Part shown: in pieces, positions 34,850-45,779 of the stretch
Position numbering within the stretch: the first letter of the stretch is position 1
Layout of the letters: each line of letters opens with the position of its first letter
Assembly (NCBI GenBank): GCA_029959085.1
Contig: JARWIR010000091.1
Span: forward strand, 1,612,001 to 1,676,000
From: Nemophila menziesii
Lineage: Eukaryota > Streptophyta > Magnoliopsida > Boraginales > Hydrophyllaceae
Reading direction: 5' to 3'
Length of the DNA: 64,000 nt
The notes under the pieces: model-generated
The model's input: the letters and a program-made list of their open reading frames with translations, nothing else
Database searches by the model: none
Told to the model about the DNA's origin: nothing
Position numbers and translations under genes: made by a program

Positions 34850-36245
34850 CATATTGGGTTTAATTGTTTATTTAGTGTGTAGCTTTAAAGATAATTATGG
34901 AGATTAATTAGAGTCCAAGTCAAAGACTACAGGATATGGAAAGAGATTTGCATGGTAATTGGAGATAAAGAAACAAAAGCTAAAAATATGGAAAAGGAAA
35001 AGCTGCCTAAATCTGAATTTCTGCAGCACACGCCTAAAGAAGTGGTGATAACTCCAAGAAAGAAGCCGATTTTGGTAAATTCCTTTTGTAGGGACGTAGA
35101 TAATTCGCTGAGGATTCTTTTGGTATATTATGGAGCAAAAACCGACCAATAACGAAGAAGATATGCTCAAAACAGTTCAGCAGAATTTATCTTTATTTCT
35201 ATACGAATTTGAGTTGGGCTTGGAGTCCACTACTTAACCTCTCCCTCAAGAAAACGAATTAGGTCTTCTAAACACCTATAAATACACCCTTATATCACTT
35301 GTAAATCATCCTTACCTCATAGTAATTAGTTCTTAAGGTTCTATTCTTCCAGTTTATTGTAGAGAGCAAGATGATGTCTTTTGTAATTTCTTTTAGTTTA
35401 TTTCCATCAGGTATGAACTAAACTACCCACAGCTTGGGTTTTGCATCATGTATAATCTATGAATTCTAATTCTTCTATCTAAGTTTCTTTGGGAATTACA
35501 TGTTTTAATCTGATATTAGCTTCTTACCTTTATATTTGTTTATGTGTTTTGATTCATTGTCTTTCCTAGAACTAATCACTTTAGGATTGTTTTAATAGTA
35601 GTTAGATGGTCACCTTAGCTGGGTGTCTAATTATTGAAACACCACATAACGTCTAGTATCGATATTAGTCCTGACAAAACTGATTCTAACTAGATAGTCA
35701 TTAGGGTATAATTTAATCACCATATCACCAATTGAATGAATTGTTTGCTTAGGGCCTTAGTAGCGTTTGATAACCCTATTTGAAACAGTTTCTTGGTTGT
35801 GCCGCAGCCCCCTTAGTCGCTCTCAAGGTCTAAGGAATGGGAATTTAGAATCCTGACTAAGTATACAAGAGCTAATATTCTCCCTTATAAACTAGATCTA
35901 ATAGAAAGGATTAGAAGGATTAGTGCATACTAGCAAAACCTAAGCTATATCTCTCATCTCATATTCTTCGTATTTTACTTTATTGTCTTTATTTTCTTAG
36001 TTTTAATTCTTAATTTCGAATTCTATTCCTTTTATTTTATGTCTTTTAATTAATTATTGCTTACTCGTTATTTCTACCCACGTGATTAACACACTTAAGT
36101 CCCTGAGAACGAACTCAACTTATCAACTAAAACTTGCATACGTCCTGTAATACTTGCAGTACTGTGCCTGTCTAGGGTGAGAGTGCGTAGTTTTCTAGAC
36201 TTTATTTATCATATTTTTATCACACCCTAGGAGACACCATGATGA
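34850..36245 (+). mobile_element. Retrotransposon LTR-like segment, plus orientation
   Basis: A TATA-like CCTATAAATACACCC at 35275-35289 precedes a transcribed-leader-like region. The segment ends near 36240 with ACTTGCATACGTCC, ACTTGCAGTACTG and a CACACCCTAGGAGACACC stretch, a layout like the gypsy LTR ends at 29430 and 26330. The short ORFs on both strands at 34904-35170 lie inside and have no domain. The element's internal part is not identifiable. Confidence 0.45.
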
Positions 36246-36606
36246 AATTTCCTTTGTTCATCATACTCCTTTTACCCCTTTGCCTTGGAATATGTAAAGT
36301 AACATCATCTGATTTTTATAGGTTTTTGTGAATATCATTAGCTTGACCCGAGTTGAAATAATATGTTATTATAAGGATGAGTTCAACTATTCAACACCCT
36401 GGATTACAAGTCGAGGGTATTTTGGGTGTTACAAGAGTTGATATGCGACTTACTATTTTAGCCATTTCAATGTTGATTGCATATCTTGGCTTGTGGTAGC
36501 TTTATTACCAATGTTTATTGGTCTATTCTTTCCAACATGATAGGTCTTTTTCGTATTAAGTTTCAGTCAAATTCTGACCTACTAACGTCATCACCGGGTC
36601 ACTATT

Positions 36607-36823
36607 CACCAATGATACAGTCAGATATTGCCTTGTCGTCCGTATAGTATTTCTCAGTGACAATATAGTCAAGTTTTCTTTTGTCGAAGCTACGCCGATC
36701 TTAAAATTTGACGATAATACAGTCAGGCTTTTTTCACTAACGATATAACCAAACTTTTCTCACCTGTGATACAATTGGACTTTTCTTAAGGACAATACAG
36801 TTAGAATTTTCTTGAGGACAATA
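36607..36823. repeat. ~26-bp minisatellite, left part
   Basis: Degenerate units of the type TATAGTCAGACTTTTCTCGC + TAACAA follow each other (for example at 36713, 36743, 36769, 36795). The array is cut by the copia insertion at 36824 and resumes at 43615. Confidence 0.8.
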
Positions 36824-38211
36824 TGAAAGTCCTAGAGGGGGGGGTGAATAGGATTACTAATAAGATTAATGCCTAAATAAAAATCTTTTGGACAATTATA
36901 ATTAAAAGAAAGAAACTACTAAGTCCACTCATATATCAAACTCCTAAGGGATCATACAATGGTTAAACTAAGAGGTTTGATATAAAGTGAAACAAGTAAA
37001 GCGAGTTTCTAATTTCTTACTACTCAAGATAATAATATGTTAGATAAGCTAGATAATCAATGTCACAATATTCATGTAAGCATATTATCAAACATATAAA
37101 GTGCGGAAAGTAAATAGAGTAGGGATAGAAAGATACACGCGATTTATAGTGGTTCGGTTTCCCTACATCCACTACCTAAGGAAGCCTCCTTAGGATTTCA
37201 AGCTTTTCACTAAGCTCCCGTGTCTCTCTTAACCGGGTCGAGAACACAATAACCCTTACAACCTCTTCGATAACACGAAGGACAAACCACTTGTGTAATC
37301 ACAACACAAGGATACCAAGTATACTCCCTATACTTGAATTCTCTCTTAATCTATCTATTACAAGACCTAGACTTAAGAGGATAGAAACAAAGTGTTTAAA
37401 GGGTTGCTTATAAAAGCTTGTAACTAAACTCCTAAAAGAGTGGATATGAACTATAAAGCTTGTGAACTCCTCTTGAGTAGATAGAACCTTGTGGCTTGTT
37501 TGATTAACTCCTTGAGAGGACTTATAAGCTCACTAAGGTTGATTTTGACTATGTATAGCTTTTGACACCTTCTTGAATGATAACAATTAAGCCCCTTAAT
37601 GTTTGTAATTAGTTGGTGTAGTTGTAGCCTTCAAAGAGCTTCAATTTATAGTAGAAAATGGCTTCCAACGGTCATAAGACTTGGGTCCAACGGATCTATT
37701 AATCTCCAACGGATATATTACTTATGACTTGTCTTTTGTGCAGAAAAACCTTTCTTGCGGTGTACCGCAAGATTTTGTGCGGTGTACCGCACTTCAATGG
37801 TTTGATTTTCTAACTTACTGACGGGCTAGCCTCTGCACCGCGCCCTGGTCCGCATTCTTGGTCCGGTGTACCGCGCCATTCGTCCGGTGTACCGCGCCAA
37901 GTAACTTTGAAAGATAATGACTTGGATCAAAAAATCTTCTTCACGAAAGTTGTTGGAAACATCATTCTAAGAACCTTTGAAGTTGATCACTAAAGCTAAT
38001 TCTCAATGTACACAAAGATAAGGTTAAAAGTATTTATATGAGAATTAGTTTCATAACATATAACAATAAAGCTATGATCTAAAAGATAAAGAAGTGCTTT
38101 TGATGAAAAAGAGTGCAAGAAGGAATATGAAAAACAAGAGTACTTAGCACACTAATCACAAGAGGATTTGTCACATTAAAACAACCTATTAAGGGAGGCT
38201 ATATGCCAACA
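36824..38211 (-). repeat. 3' LTR of the copia element
   Basis: Begins on the plus strand TGAAAGTCCTAGAGG and ends TATATGCCAACA. On the minus strand a TATA box (CTACTATAAATTG, about 37646-37658) is preceded 100-250 bp upstream by four GCGGTGTACCGC-type hairpin motifs (37755-37770, 37777-37792, and two near 37861-37898). Confidence 0.93.
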
Positions 38212-39214
38212 ATCTCCCCCTTTTTGATGATGACAAATCCTTCACTAAAACACCTTAGGAATGATATGAAAGTTTAAGCACTAATGAAATTAAGCTCCCC
38301 CTCACAATAAGCATAAGATTTGAGATGCATTTGTGAGTATTTAAAACGTGCAAGTTTTGAAAGTTTTAGTGCACATATTTCTCCCCCTTTGTCTTCATCA
38401 AAAAGACGGGGTTAATAATAACAACTACGAATAGAAGAGCAAAAACTCAAGTGAATAGATTTTAAACAACGTTTCTAAGAGTGTGCAAGAGTTTGGAGAT
38501 TAAAATAATTTTAGAAAGAGATGCACAATGATAGATAATTGACGAACTAAGAGATAGAGACTTTTTACCAACTCGTTGATCGATAGATTTTTCAATTCAT
38601 ATGCTTTCTAATGACACAAACGATTAGTTTCAATGTATGAGATAAAAGATAAGCCAAAGCATTAGAGTTTTAATAAAAGCTCCCCCTTACAAAATGTATC
38701 AAGATTGTTTCAATTTTGTAAAAGTGTGATCTACAATTTTTCCCAAAAAGATATTTTGAAATCATTTTTTAAGAAAGTTAGGGTCAAAAAGTCATTTGTC
38801 AAAAAGTTAGGGGACAAAAAAACAATTTTGTAAACTTTTAGGGACCAAAGTGAAATTTTTTTAAAAATATTTTAAGGGACACAAACGCAATATATGAAAG
38901 GATCAAGGATTAGATGCAATAGTACCTATATCATCAAAGAAAATGTTAGCAAAAACAATATCCAAAGCATAAAGTTTAAGCAATAAATATTCAAGATAAA
39001 AACATATCAACCTAAAACAATTATCCAAGTTTAAACACGAAGCATCCTAAACCATTATCCAAATAAAAAACGTAGCAATAATATCCTAAATGTCCAAAAC
39101 ACGGACCCATAAACAATTAAAGCAAAAGCAACACAAACTTAGTCCAAGACAATAAAAACACATAAAACACTTAGAGAATAAAAAGAAGATTTTAAAACCC
39201 AACACTAAAACCAT
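38212..39214 (-). other. Copia 3' untranslated internal region
   Basis: About 1 kb between the second ORF's stop and the 3' LTR, ending in the polypurine tract. It contains several CTCCCCCT and TCTCCCCCTTT tracts (38211, 38295, 38381, 38680), which on the minus strand are extra AGGGGGAG purine tracts. No ORF. Confidence 0.7.
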
Positions 39215-40462
39215 TTAACGTAATTCCCGGGGAGAACGGCTTCTAGAACGGCTTCTAGAACGGCTTCTAGGATGTGAAACATCATCTTTGATACACGAGA
39301 CATCGTTCTTCATGCAAGATAACTCACTAGTAAGATGGCCTATTTTCTCCTCCAACACTCCAAATTTTCTTTCCAACTTTTCTTCTAAAACCTCAAATTT
39401 TCTACCAATATAATCCATAAACCGAGACAAAGCACCTTTGAAACTAGAGGGATTAGGAGGATTCTCATGAGTGGGGTTTTGTGGAGGCTCATTTGGGATA
39501 GGATTTTGTTGACCCGGAACATCCAAAAGCTCAAGTGTGTCAAGTGCCGGACCATGAGTTCCTTCTCTAGCTTGTAAGATACGATTACGAATAGCAACAT
39601 CCGAGATACGATTAATAACCGAATGCGAAACATAGGAGTTATTATAAATGGCAAATTTCATTCTCTTGATTGTGCTATAATCGAAACACCACGCTTTATC
39701 AATAGATTTCACATTTGTTCCTCCTAACGAAATTCCACTTCCCTCAAAGATCCTAGTAAGAAAAATACCATATGGGACCTTATCTCTTGCGGTTCTAGCA
39801 TGGTTCATCCATTTGAACATAATAGCAATAATATTTATCGGACGCTTAGCAAAGATAAAAAATAGGAGATAAGCTTCATACGGAATTAACTTTGCATCAT
39901 GTTTGTCTTTCGGTATTATGGGCGAAATAAGAAACTTATGAGCCACAATGAATTCCGGATCAAAACTACGCAAATTCCAATTTCCATCGGGAGCAATCAT
40001 CCTACTATTGACAAAATCCATAACCTCATTTTGACCAACTATATCAAGAGTAGACCCATCCCAACCACTTGACCAAAATCCACTAAATCCATCTAACGGA
40101 ATATCATAGCGAGTACACAAAACATGCAATTTTAACCGTAAAGGGGTACCCGAAACTAAAGAAATAACCATGTTATTTGCACTATCAAATTCGAAATTAG
40201 TGTAGAATTCTTCAATTAACCCACTAGCTAATTGAGTACCCGTAAAATTAAAGACATTATCACACCCTTGAAATTTAAATAGTTCAAGAAGAGAATTTTC
40301 ACCCGTTGGAAAAGCCGAATCACTAAAAGTTCTACCCGGGAGAGGTTCGGAAGGCCGGAGTGGAGGAGGTGGCGGTGACCTCGCCGGAGAGGGAGCACGG
40401 CGGCGACTGGAGGAGGCTCCGGTGGTGGTTTTCTTCTTTGGAGCAGCTTTCTTTTCTCTCAT
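39215..40462 (-). CDS. Second copia ORF: putative plant-transposon-protein domain with RS tail
   Basis: 415 codons, ATG at 40462, intact. The first 25 residues are basic (KKAAPKKKTTTGASSSRRR), then a Pro-rich stretch (SPPPPPLRPSEPLPG). Residues about 60-295 look like the 'putative plant transposon protein' domain found beside gypsy elements and in host genomes (LIEEFYTNFEFD, GTPLRLKLHVLCTRYDIPLD, LLFFIFAKRPINIIAIMFKW, YGIFLTRIFEGSGISLGG). Residues about 335-390 form a heptad-like coiled coil (IGRKFEVLEEKLERKFGVLE), and the C-terminus is an RS repeat encoded by 12-bp direct repeats near 39237-39270. Function unknown; DNA or RNA binding is possible from the basic and RS ends. It lies downstream of gag with about 650 bp between them. 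Confidence 0.75.
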   Translation of the reverse strand: MREKKAAPKKKTTTGASSSRRRAPSPARSPPPPPLRPSEPLPGRTFSDSAFPTGENSLLELFKFQGCDNVFNFTGTQLASGLIEEFYTNFEFDSANNMVISLVSGTPLRLKLHVLCTRYDIPLDGFSGFWSSGWDGSTLDIVGQNEVMDFVNSRMIAPDGNWNLRSFDPEFIVAHKFLISPIIPKDKHDAKLIPYEAYLLFFIFAKRPINIIAIMFKWMNHARTARDKVPYGIFLTRIFEGSGISLGGTNVKSIDKAWCFDYSTIKRMKFAIYNNSYVSHSVINRISDVAIRNRILQAREGTHGPALDTLELLDVPGQQNPIPNEPPQNPTHENPPNPSSFKGALSRFMDYIGRKFEVLEEKLERKFGVLEEKIGHLTSELSCMKNDVSCIKDDVSHPRSRSRSRSRSRSPRELR

Positions 40463-41114
40463 GGTGAAGAGGGGAAATGGGTAATGAAGGAGAGAGAGAG
40501 AGAGAGAAGTGATTAAAGAGGTGAAGAAGGGTTTTTAGGTGGTGATAACGGAGCTGTGGTGGCCGGAAATCGCCTAGGAGGAGGAGAGGAAGTGTTTTAA
40601 TGGTGGAATGAAGAAATAGAAGAGAAAAACGGCCTAATATTGCTGTCAAAAACCTAACCTGCGGTGTACTGCGGGAATCGTCCGGTGCACCGCAAAAGTG
40701 TTCGGTTTGGGCATAAAAAATGAAATTTTTGATTCTTTTAAAAACACCCGAAACACATTCGAAACTTCCCCAAAAGGTTCGGAATGGTATAAAATAATTT
40801 TGAGCATCTTTGTTTTGAAAAGAAATACCAAGGAAGACCCGAAAACTCATAAACCAGTTTATTTTACAAATACCCCTAAGTTTTCTAAAAGTACAAAAAG
40901 ACCCAAAGCAATAACAATGCAACATTTAAGCATAAAAAAGTCAAGATATAAAAGATAAAAGCACATAGAGGATAAATCACATAAAACACAACATAAAACA
41001 TAAAAATAGAAAGAAGAAAGGAAAGAATTCACCGTATTTTCTTTTTATGAGGTTTGAACGTCCTTTTGCATAAAATTCCAATTTCTTGACGCTCAACACC
41101 TTTAATGAATATTA
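40463..41114 (-). promoter_or_regulatory. Spacer between the two copia ORFs, with palindromic motifs
   Basis: About 650 bp. On the minus strand TTTTGCGGTGCACCGGACG and CCGCAGTACACCGCAG (40659-40693) are variants of the hairpin motif found in the LTR promoter, about 200 bp upstream of the second ORF's ATG. A (GA)n tract (40490-40507) sits in the leader close to that ATG. A separate internal promoter for the second ORF is inferred, not shown. Confidence 0.4.
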
Positions 41115-42167
41115 CTATGGTAACCGAGGTGGAATGGATCCGGAAATGTTGTTAGCATTTGTCACGATCCATATTGGTTGTTCCCATGAAGGTATCAAAG
41201 ATCCACTATCAAGTTGTTCATGGTAATGACACGTAGAAGCATGATGACCGGGTTTACCACAATAATTGCAAGAACTTCTTTTTCGAGTAGAGCTACCATG
41301 TGAGGGTTTTGAACATGAAGTTCCCACATTCTTTCCAATATCCAAATTATCATTTAAATGTAATTTTTCTTTAAAAAAGCCATTTGGATCAAAAGGAGTA
41401 ACATTTAAAAAAGGATGATTTTTTAAAGTTTCAAGAGCGAGGGAAAAAGCTTCATCCAATTTTCTAAAACCTTCTATGTTTTTCTTCATAGGATGTTTCC
41501 ATTTATTTAAAGAAAAAATGTTTTCAAAACAAGGGTTTTTAGTATTACCAAGAATATCATCCAAAGTGATACAACATTTAAAACAATTCTTTAGCTCAAC
41601 TTTACCCTTTTTTAACATAAGATTATTCAAATGGATTTGAGAATCAAGAATTTTGAGAAGTGATGAAATTTGCCTAATATCACAATAATTATAAGGAAGA
41701 GATAAAGAGTTAGGATAGAGTGCTACCTCATGGTTTGGTTTAGAATTGTCATGAGATTCATCATGGATTGAGACTTCTTCTTCTTCGTCATTTTCGACAA
41801 TTCCATATACAAACTCCAAACGATTCCAAAGCTCTTTTGCGGATTTACAATCTAACATTTGTGAGAAAATTTCTTCGGAAATTCCACGAATGAGAGTGTA
41901 CATTGGTTTTGCATTTTGAGTGAGCTTAGCCTTTTCCTCAATGGTAAGTTCATCAAAATCTTTTTCTTCTTGATTTAGCTTAAGAACTCCCGCTTCATTT
42001 AATTCCTCTTTATAGGGAACAAATGGACCTTCTTTCACGATTCTCCATTGATCGGGATCTTCGGCTTTGATAAATTCCTCCATTTTTGTTCTCCAAGCAA
42101 AATAGTAAGTTCCTACAAAAAGTGGAGGTCGAGTAGAAGACGAACTTTCCAAAATATTAAATTCCAT
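41115..42167 (-). CDS. gag: Copia Gag polyprotein (capsid plus CCHC knuckle)
   Basis: 350 codons, ATG at 42167, about 58 nt inside the 5' LTR edge and directly after the primer-binding site. The N-terminus (PPLFVGTYYFAWRTKMEEFI) is the usual start of copia Gag. Residues 90-125 match the UBN2-type capsid (MYTLIRGISEEIFSQMLD, KSAKELWNRLEFVYG). Residues 125-300 are less typical, with acidic patches. A zinc knuckle CNYCGKPGHHASTC (CX2CX4HX4C) lies at about 302-315 and the protein stops 36 residues later. In autonomous elements a protease would follow; here none does. The product should form virus-like particles that package element RNA. Intact frame and young LTRs suggest recent selection or recent mobility. 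Confidence 0.9.
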   Translation of the reverse strand: MEFNILESSSSTRPPLFVGTYYFAWRTKMEEFIKAEDPDQWRIVKEGPFVPYKEELNEAGVLKLNQEEKDFDELTIEEKAKLTQNAKPMYTLIRGISEEIFSQMLDCKSAKELWNRLEFVYGIVENDEEEEVSIHDESHDNSKPNHEVALYPNSLSLPYNYCDIRQISSLLKILDSQIHLNNLMLKKGKVELKNCFKCCITLDDILGNTKNPCFENIFSLNKWKHPMKKNIEGFRKLDEAFSLALETLKNHPFLNVTPFDPNGFFKEKLHLNDNLDIGKNVGTSCSKPSHGSSTRKRSSCNYCGKPGHHASTCHYHEQLDSGSLIPSWEQPIWIVTNANNISGSIPPRLP

Positions 42168-42211
42168 ATCGTTTTACTCTACTAACGATTAAGCTATTCA
42201 CGTAGAGTTAG

Positions 42212-42225
42212 GCTCTGATACCAAT
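42212..42225 (-). other. Primer-binding site, initiator tRNA-Met
   Basis: On the minus strand, directly inside the 5' LTR, the sequence TTGGTATCAGAGCC is the standard plant copia primer site. Confidence 0.95.
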
Positions 42226-43614
42226 TGAAAGTCCTAGAGGGGGGTGAATAGGATTACTAATAAGATTAATGCCTAAATAAAAATCTTTTGGACAATTATA
42301 ATTAAAAGAAAGAAACTACTAAGTCAACTCATATATCAAACTCCTAAGGGATCATACAATGGTTAAACTAAGAGGTTTGATATAAAGTGAAACAAGTAAA
42401 GCGAGTTTCTAATTTCTTACTACTCAAGATAATAATATGTTAGATAAGCTAGATAATCAATGTCACAATATTCATGCAAGCATATTATCAAACATATAAA
42501 GTGCGGAAAGTAAATAGAGTAGGGATAGAAAGATACACGCGATTTATAGTGGTTCGGTTTCCCTACATCCACTACCTAAGGAAGCCTCCTTAGGATTTCA
42601 AGCTTTTCACTAAGTTCCCGTGTCTCTCTTAACCAGGTCGAGAACACAATAACCCTTACAACCTCTTCGATAACACGAAGGACAAACCACTTGTGTAATC
42701 ACAACACAAGGATACCAAGTATACTCCCTATACTTGAATTCTCTCTTAATCTATCTATTACAAGACCTAGACTTAAGAGGATAGAAACAAAGTGTTTAAA
42801 GGGTTGCTTATAAAAGCTTGTAACTAAACTCCTAAAAGAGTGGATATGAACTATAAAGCTTGTGAACTCCTCTTGAGTAGATAGAACCTTGTGGCTTGTT
42901 TGATTAACTCCTTGAGAGGACTTATAAGCTCACTAAGGTTGATTTTGACTATGTATAGCTTTTGACACCTTCTTGAATGATAACAATTAAGCCCCTTAAT
43001 GTTTGTAATTAGTTGGTGTAGTTGTAGCCTTCAAAAAGAGCTTCAATTTATAGTAGAAAATGGCTTCCAACGGTCATAAGACTTGGGTCCAACGGATCTA
43101 TTAATCTCTCAACGGATATATTACTTATGACTTGTCTTTTGTGCAGAAAAACCTTTCTTGCGGTGTACCGCAAGATTTCGTGCGGTGTACCGCACTTCAA
43201 TGGTTTGATTTTCTAACTTACTGACGGGCTAGCCTCTGCACCGCGCCCTGGTCCGCATTCTTGGTCCGGTGTACCGCGCCATTCGTCCGGTGTACCGCGC
43301 CAAGTAACTTTGAAAGATAATGACTTGGATCAAATAATCTTCTTCACGAAAGTTGTTGGAAACATCATTCTAAGAACCTTTAAAGTTGATCACTAAAGCT
43401 AATTCTCAATGTACACAAAGATAAGGCTAAAAGTATTTATATGAGAATTAGTTTCATAACATATAACAATAAAGCTATGATCTAAAAGATAAAGAAGTGC
43501 TTTTGATGAAAAAGAGTGCAAGAAGGAATATGAAAAACAAGAGTACTTAGCACACTAATCACAAGAGGATTTGTCACATTAAAACAACCTATTAAGGGAG
43601 GCTATATGCCAACA
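42226..43614 (-). repeat. 5' LTR of the copia element
   Basis: Near-identical to 36824-38211. The TATA box copy is at about 43043-43055, with the hairpin motifs at 43158-43173, 43180-43195 and two near 43265-43303. Differences from the other LTR include a shorter G-run at the start (six versus eight) and single changes such as GTAAGC to GCAAGC. Confidence 0.93.
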
Positions 43615-43740
43615 CAATATAGTCAGACTTTTCTTGCCGACGATACAGTCATAGTTTTCTCGCTGAGAATATAGTCAAAATTTTCTCGCTAACAATATAG
43701 TCAGACTTTTCTCACTAAACGTAGTCAAATTCTCCTCGAG
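43615..43740. repeat. ~26-bp minisatellite, right part
   Basis: Continuation of the array at 36607-36823: units near 43618, 43646, 43672, 43698 and 43723, e.g. TATAGTCAGACTTTTCTC. The left and right parts are one array split by the copia insertion. Confidence 0.85.
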
Positions 43741-44380
43741 GAGGATAAATTCGTATTTTTCCTTTGTTATTCCTTTAACAGCCCCCTTGGCTTTTGACCG
43801 AAAGAAAGGTGTCAGTGTGCAAGCATAGATGGACTTTGTAAAGTTTTCATCTATCACCTTTAATTGGTTAGGAATTTCTTTGGTCGACCCCCTAGCTGAG
43901 AATATTAGAAGGTTGAATTTCCAGAGATGATGGTGTTTTGATTATGAGGCCAATTGAAATTGGGTTTTTTCCACAGAATCTGGTGTTTAGGTGCCAGATG
44001 AGTTGGTCTTATGAAAAGTTTTATAATTTATAGACTTTTCAGGCCGTGAACAACAACTAGAGCTTTCAACATTCTTTAATGTAGTTAGTTATCTTCTCAA
44101 AGATCCTTTTTTCATTACAAAATAAATCCCCAACTAAGGAACCGAATGTATCGAGGACCATTTTGGACTGATTCACACATTTTTTAATTAGTATATTCAA
44201 CTTTGAAGAAAAGTTTTAAATTTGATACCAAGTTTTATGGCTTTTGATCCTCAATCAAATTCTTTGTAGGAAACGGTCCCCCAAGGGTTGAAGTGACATT
44301 CCCTTTATCATTGACCGAAACTCATATAATTTAAAATAAAAGGATTAATCATTATTTTAATCTTAACCGCCCCCCTCCCC
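43741..44380. other. Decayed retroelement sequence
   Basis: No intact ORF. A C-rich tract at 44369-44383 (minus: GGGGGAGGGGGGCGG) could be a polypurine tract. Confidence 0.4.
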
Positions 44381-45775
44381 CAAAATTATGTCTCGTGTGT
44401 CTCAAAATATATCACAAAATACGAGACATCAAGAGCTCATAAGTAATCATATCCCACATCTTGGTATCATTATATCAAACTCTGATATCCTCTCTCAGTT
44501 CATACTTACCAAACACCTCATGCCCAACTCTTTCAAAGGATTAATGTTGTTGGCCACTCTTTATCCGATTCTGCCTATTATTTGCAATGTTATCCATTTT
44601 TTCCCTTATAACAACACTCTTTCGCATTTCTTCGACTCAAATGTACTTTCTTGACTCAGAAATGATGTCACACAACGTAGATTTTGGTCTCGATGCCAAG
44701 TGCATCTGAATATATGGATTAAACAATCCTCGAACAAATGCGTAATATACTGTGGACTGGTCTAAGTCTTTGACGTTATACTCGATCTCTGTAAACCAAT
44801 CCACATAAGATAGAAGGCTCTAATTTTTTTTGGCTTATTCCTAATAATGATGAATGCGTTTGTCCAACTTCATTGTTTGGGAACTTATGTCGCAAAACAT
44901 TGACTAACTATAAAAAATTATTAACAGATTTTGGTTCTAACCTGGAGAAAATATATGTGGGTTCCTGGACAAATTTTGGGAAACAATCGTCAATAATATG
45001 CACCAATAAGAGCATTAAACTCCATATTTTTTGGTAATCATACACATTTGCATTTAGATCTGTAATTTCATTTGATGTTGGCATTGACAGTGGCCTAAAA
45101 TTCCTCGGCCTTGGGGTATCAAGTATTTCACATGACAGAGGATTATTTTAATTAACCACTAATATCTGATCTGCTAACCGTGCTTCCATACAACCGAACT
45201 CACTTTGTATCCGCTGACAAAGTTCTCTTAGTCTCGCTATCTTTTTTTTCTATCCTCCATATATGGAGTTCTATAAACCCTCTGCTTCTGAGGATACATA
45301 CTTAATCATTTCCCTCATAATGTTTTAAATGTGAACAATTGAAGTCTCTCTCCGATGTTGCTCTGGTTAAGACCTCCATTGACTAGTAAGTCTTTGGGTT
45401 ATGATTGAAATATTGCCTCACCTTAGATAGCAGATTGTTTCCCGTGGTTGGTGCAACCATGGTCAGGATATCGGGTTCTACACATTATATGGTCGTAGGT
45501 ATAGTCGAAATGTACGTCTCCACTACCTCAACCGTTGTTGGCATAGTCCGTACGTATGGTTCAACTACTTTAGGTGGATTATTCACAACATTTGTCTATT
45601 TAGTAATGTTATTTCCGTTCGTCCGAGAACTCTGCACTCAGAAGGTAGATCGATTCTCTGCTAGGCATTATTTGTCATCTCGTCGTCCATTTTTCACAAT
45701 AAATTCCTCACCAACCGCGTCAAAACCTTATGGAATATCAATGGGATATACACTCATTCCAACAGACGACGCTAA
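44381..45775 (-). pseudogene. Ty3/gypsy gag relic
   Basis: The minus-strand conceptual translation, with stops and shifts, gives retrotransposon-gag-like text: VDWFTEIEYNVKDLDQS, VYYAFVRGLFNPYIQMHLAS and LCDIISESRKY, which matches the capsid pattern in which a 'FVxGL' motif is followed by a helix-rich tail. The plus-strand ORFs here (44388-44654, 45405-45779) are shadows. The upstream side (45700-45790, minus) carries a GTTCTATCAATTAGCGTCG segment like the LTR-to-internal junction of Tat-type elements. Confidence 0.6.
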
Positions 45776-45779
45776 TTGA

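Larger units (their letters stand above)
36824..43614 (-). mobile_element. Young non-autonomous Ty1/copia element (gag-only type with a second ORF)
   Basis: The element lies on the minus strand and is 6791 bp long. CAATA flanks it exactly (36819-36823 and 43615-43619). Its LTRs (42226-43614 as 5', 36824-38211 as 3') have TG...CA ends. By eye they differ at about eight substitutions and three small indels, so they are roughly 99.4% identical. A primer-binding site TGGTATCAGAGCC (minus strand, about 42212-42224) matches initiator tRNA-Met, and a GGGGGAGAT polypurine tract abuts the 3' LTR (38212-38220). The interior has two intact ORFs, gag and a second protein, but no protease, integrase, RT or RNase H. 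It would need an autonomous relative to move. Confidence 0.93.

Noticed and set aside
34904..35170. Overlapping 66- and 88-codon ORFs on opposite strands
   Set aside because: No domain or conserved copy; they lie in an LTR-like segment upstream of its TATA-like box.
37755..37898. Palindromic repeats that could suggest a CRISPR array
   Set aside because: Plant LTR context, irregular spacing and only four copies; the same holds for the 26-bp minisatellite, which has no spacers.
40332..40925. 197-codon minus-strand ORF overlapping the second copia ORF
   Set aside because: It overlaps the better-supported 39215-40462 frame out of phase and shows no domain; most of it is the ORF's leader region.
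45405..45779. 124-codon plus-strand ORF
   Set aside because: It is antisense to a gypsy gag relic whose minus-strand translation is recognisable.
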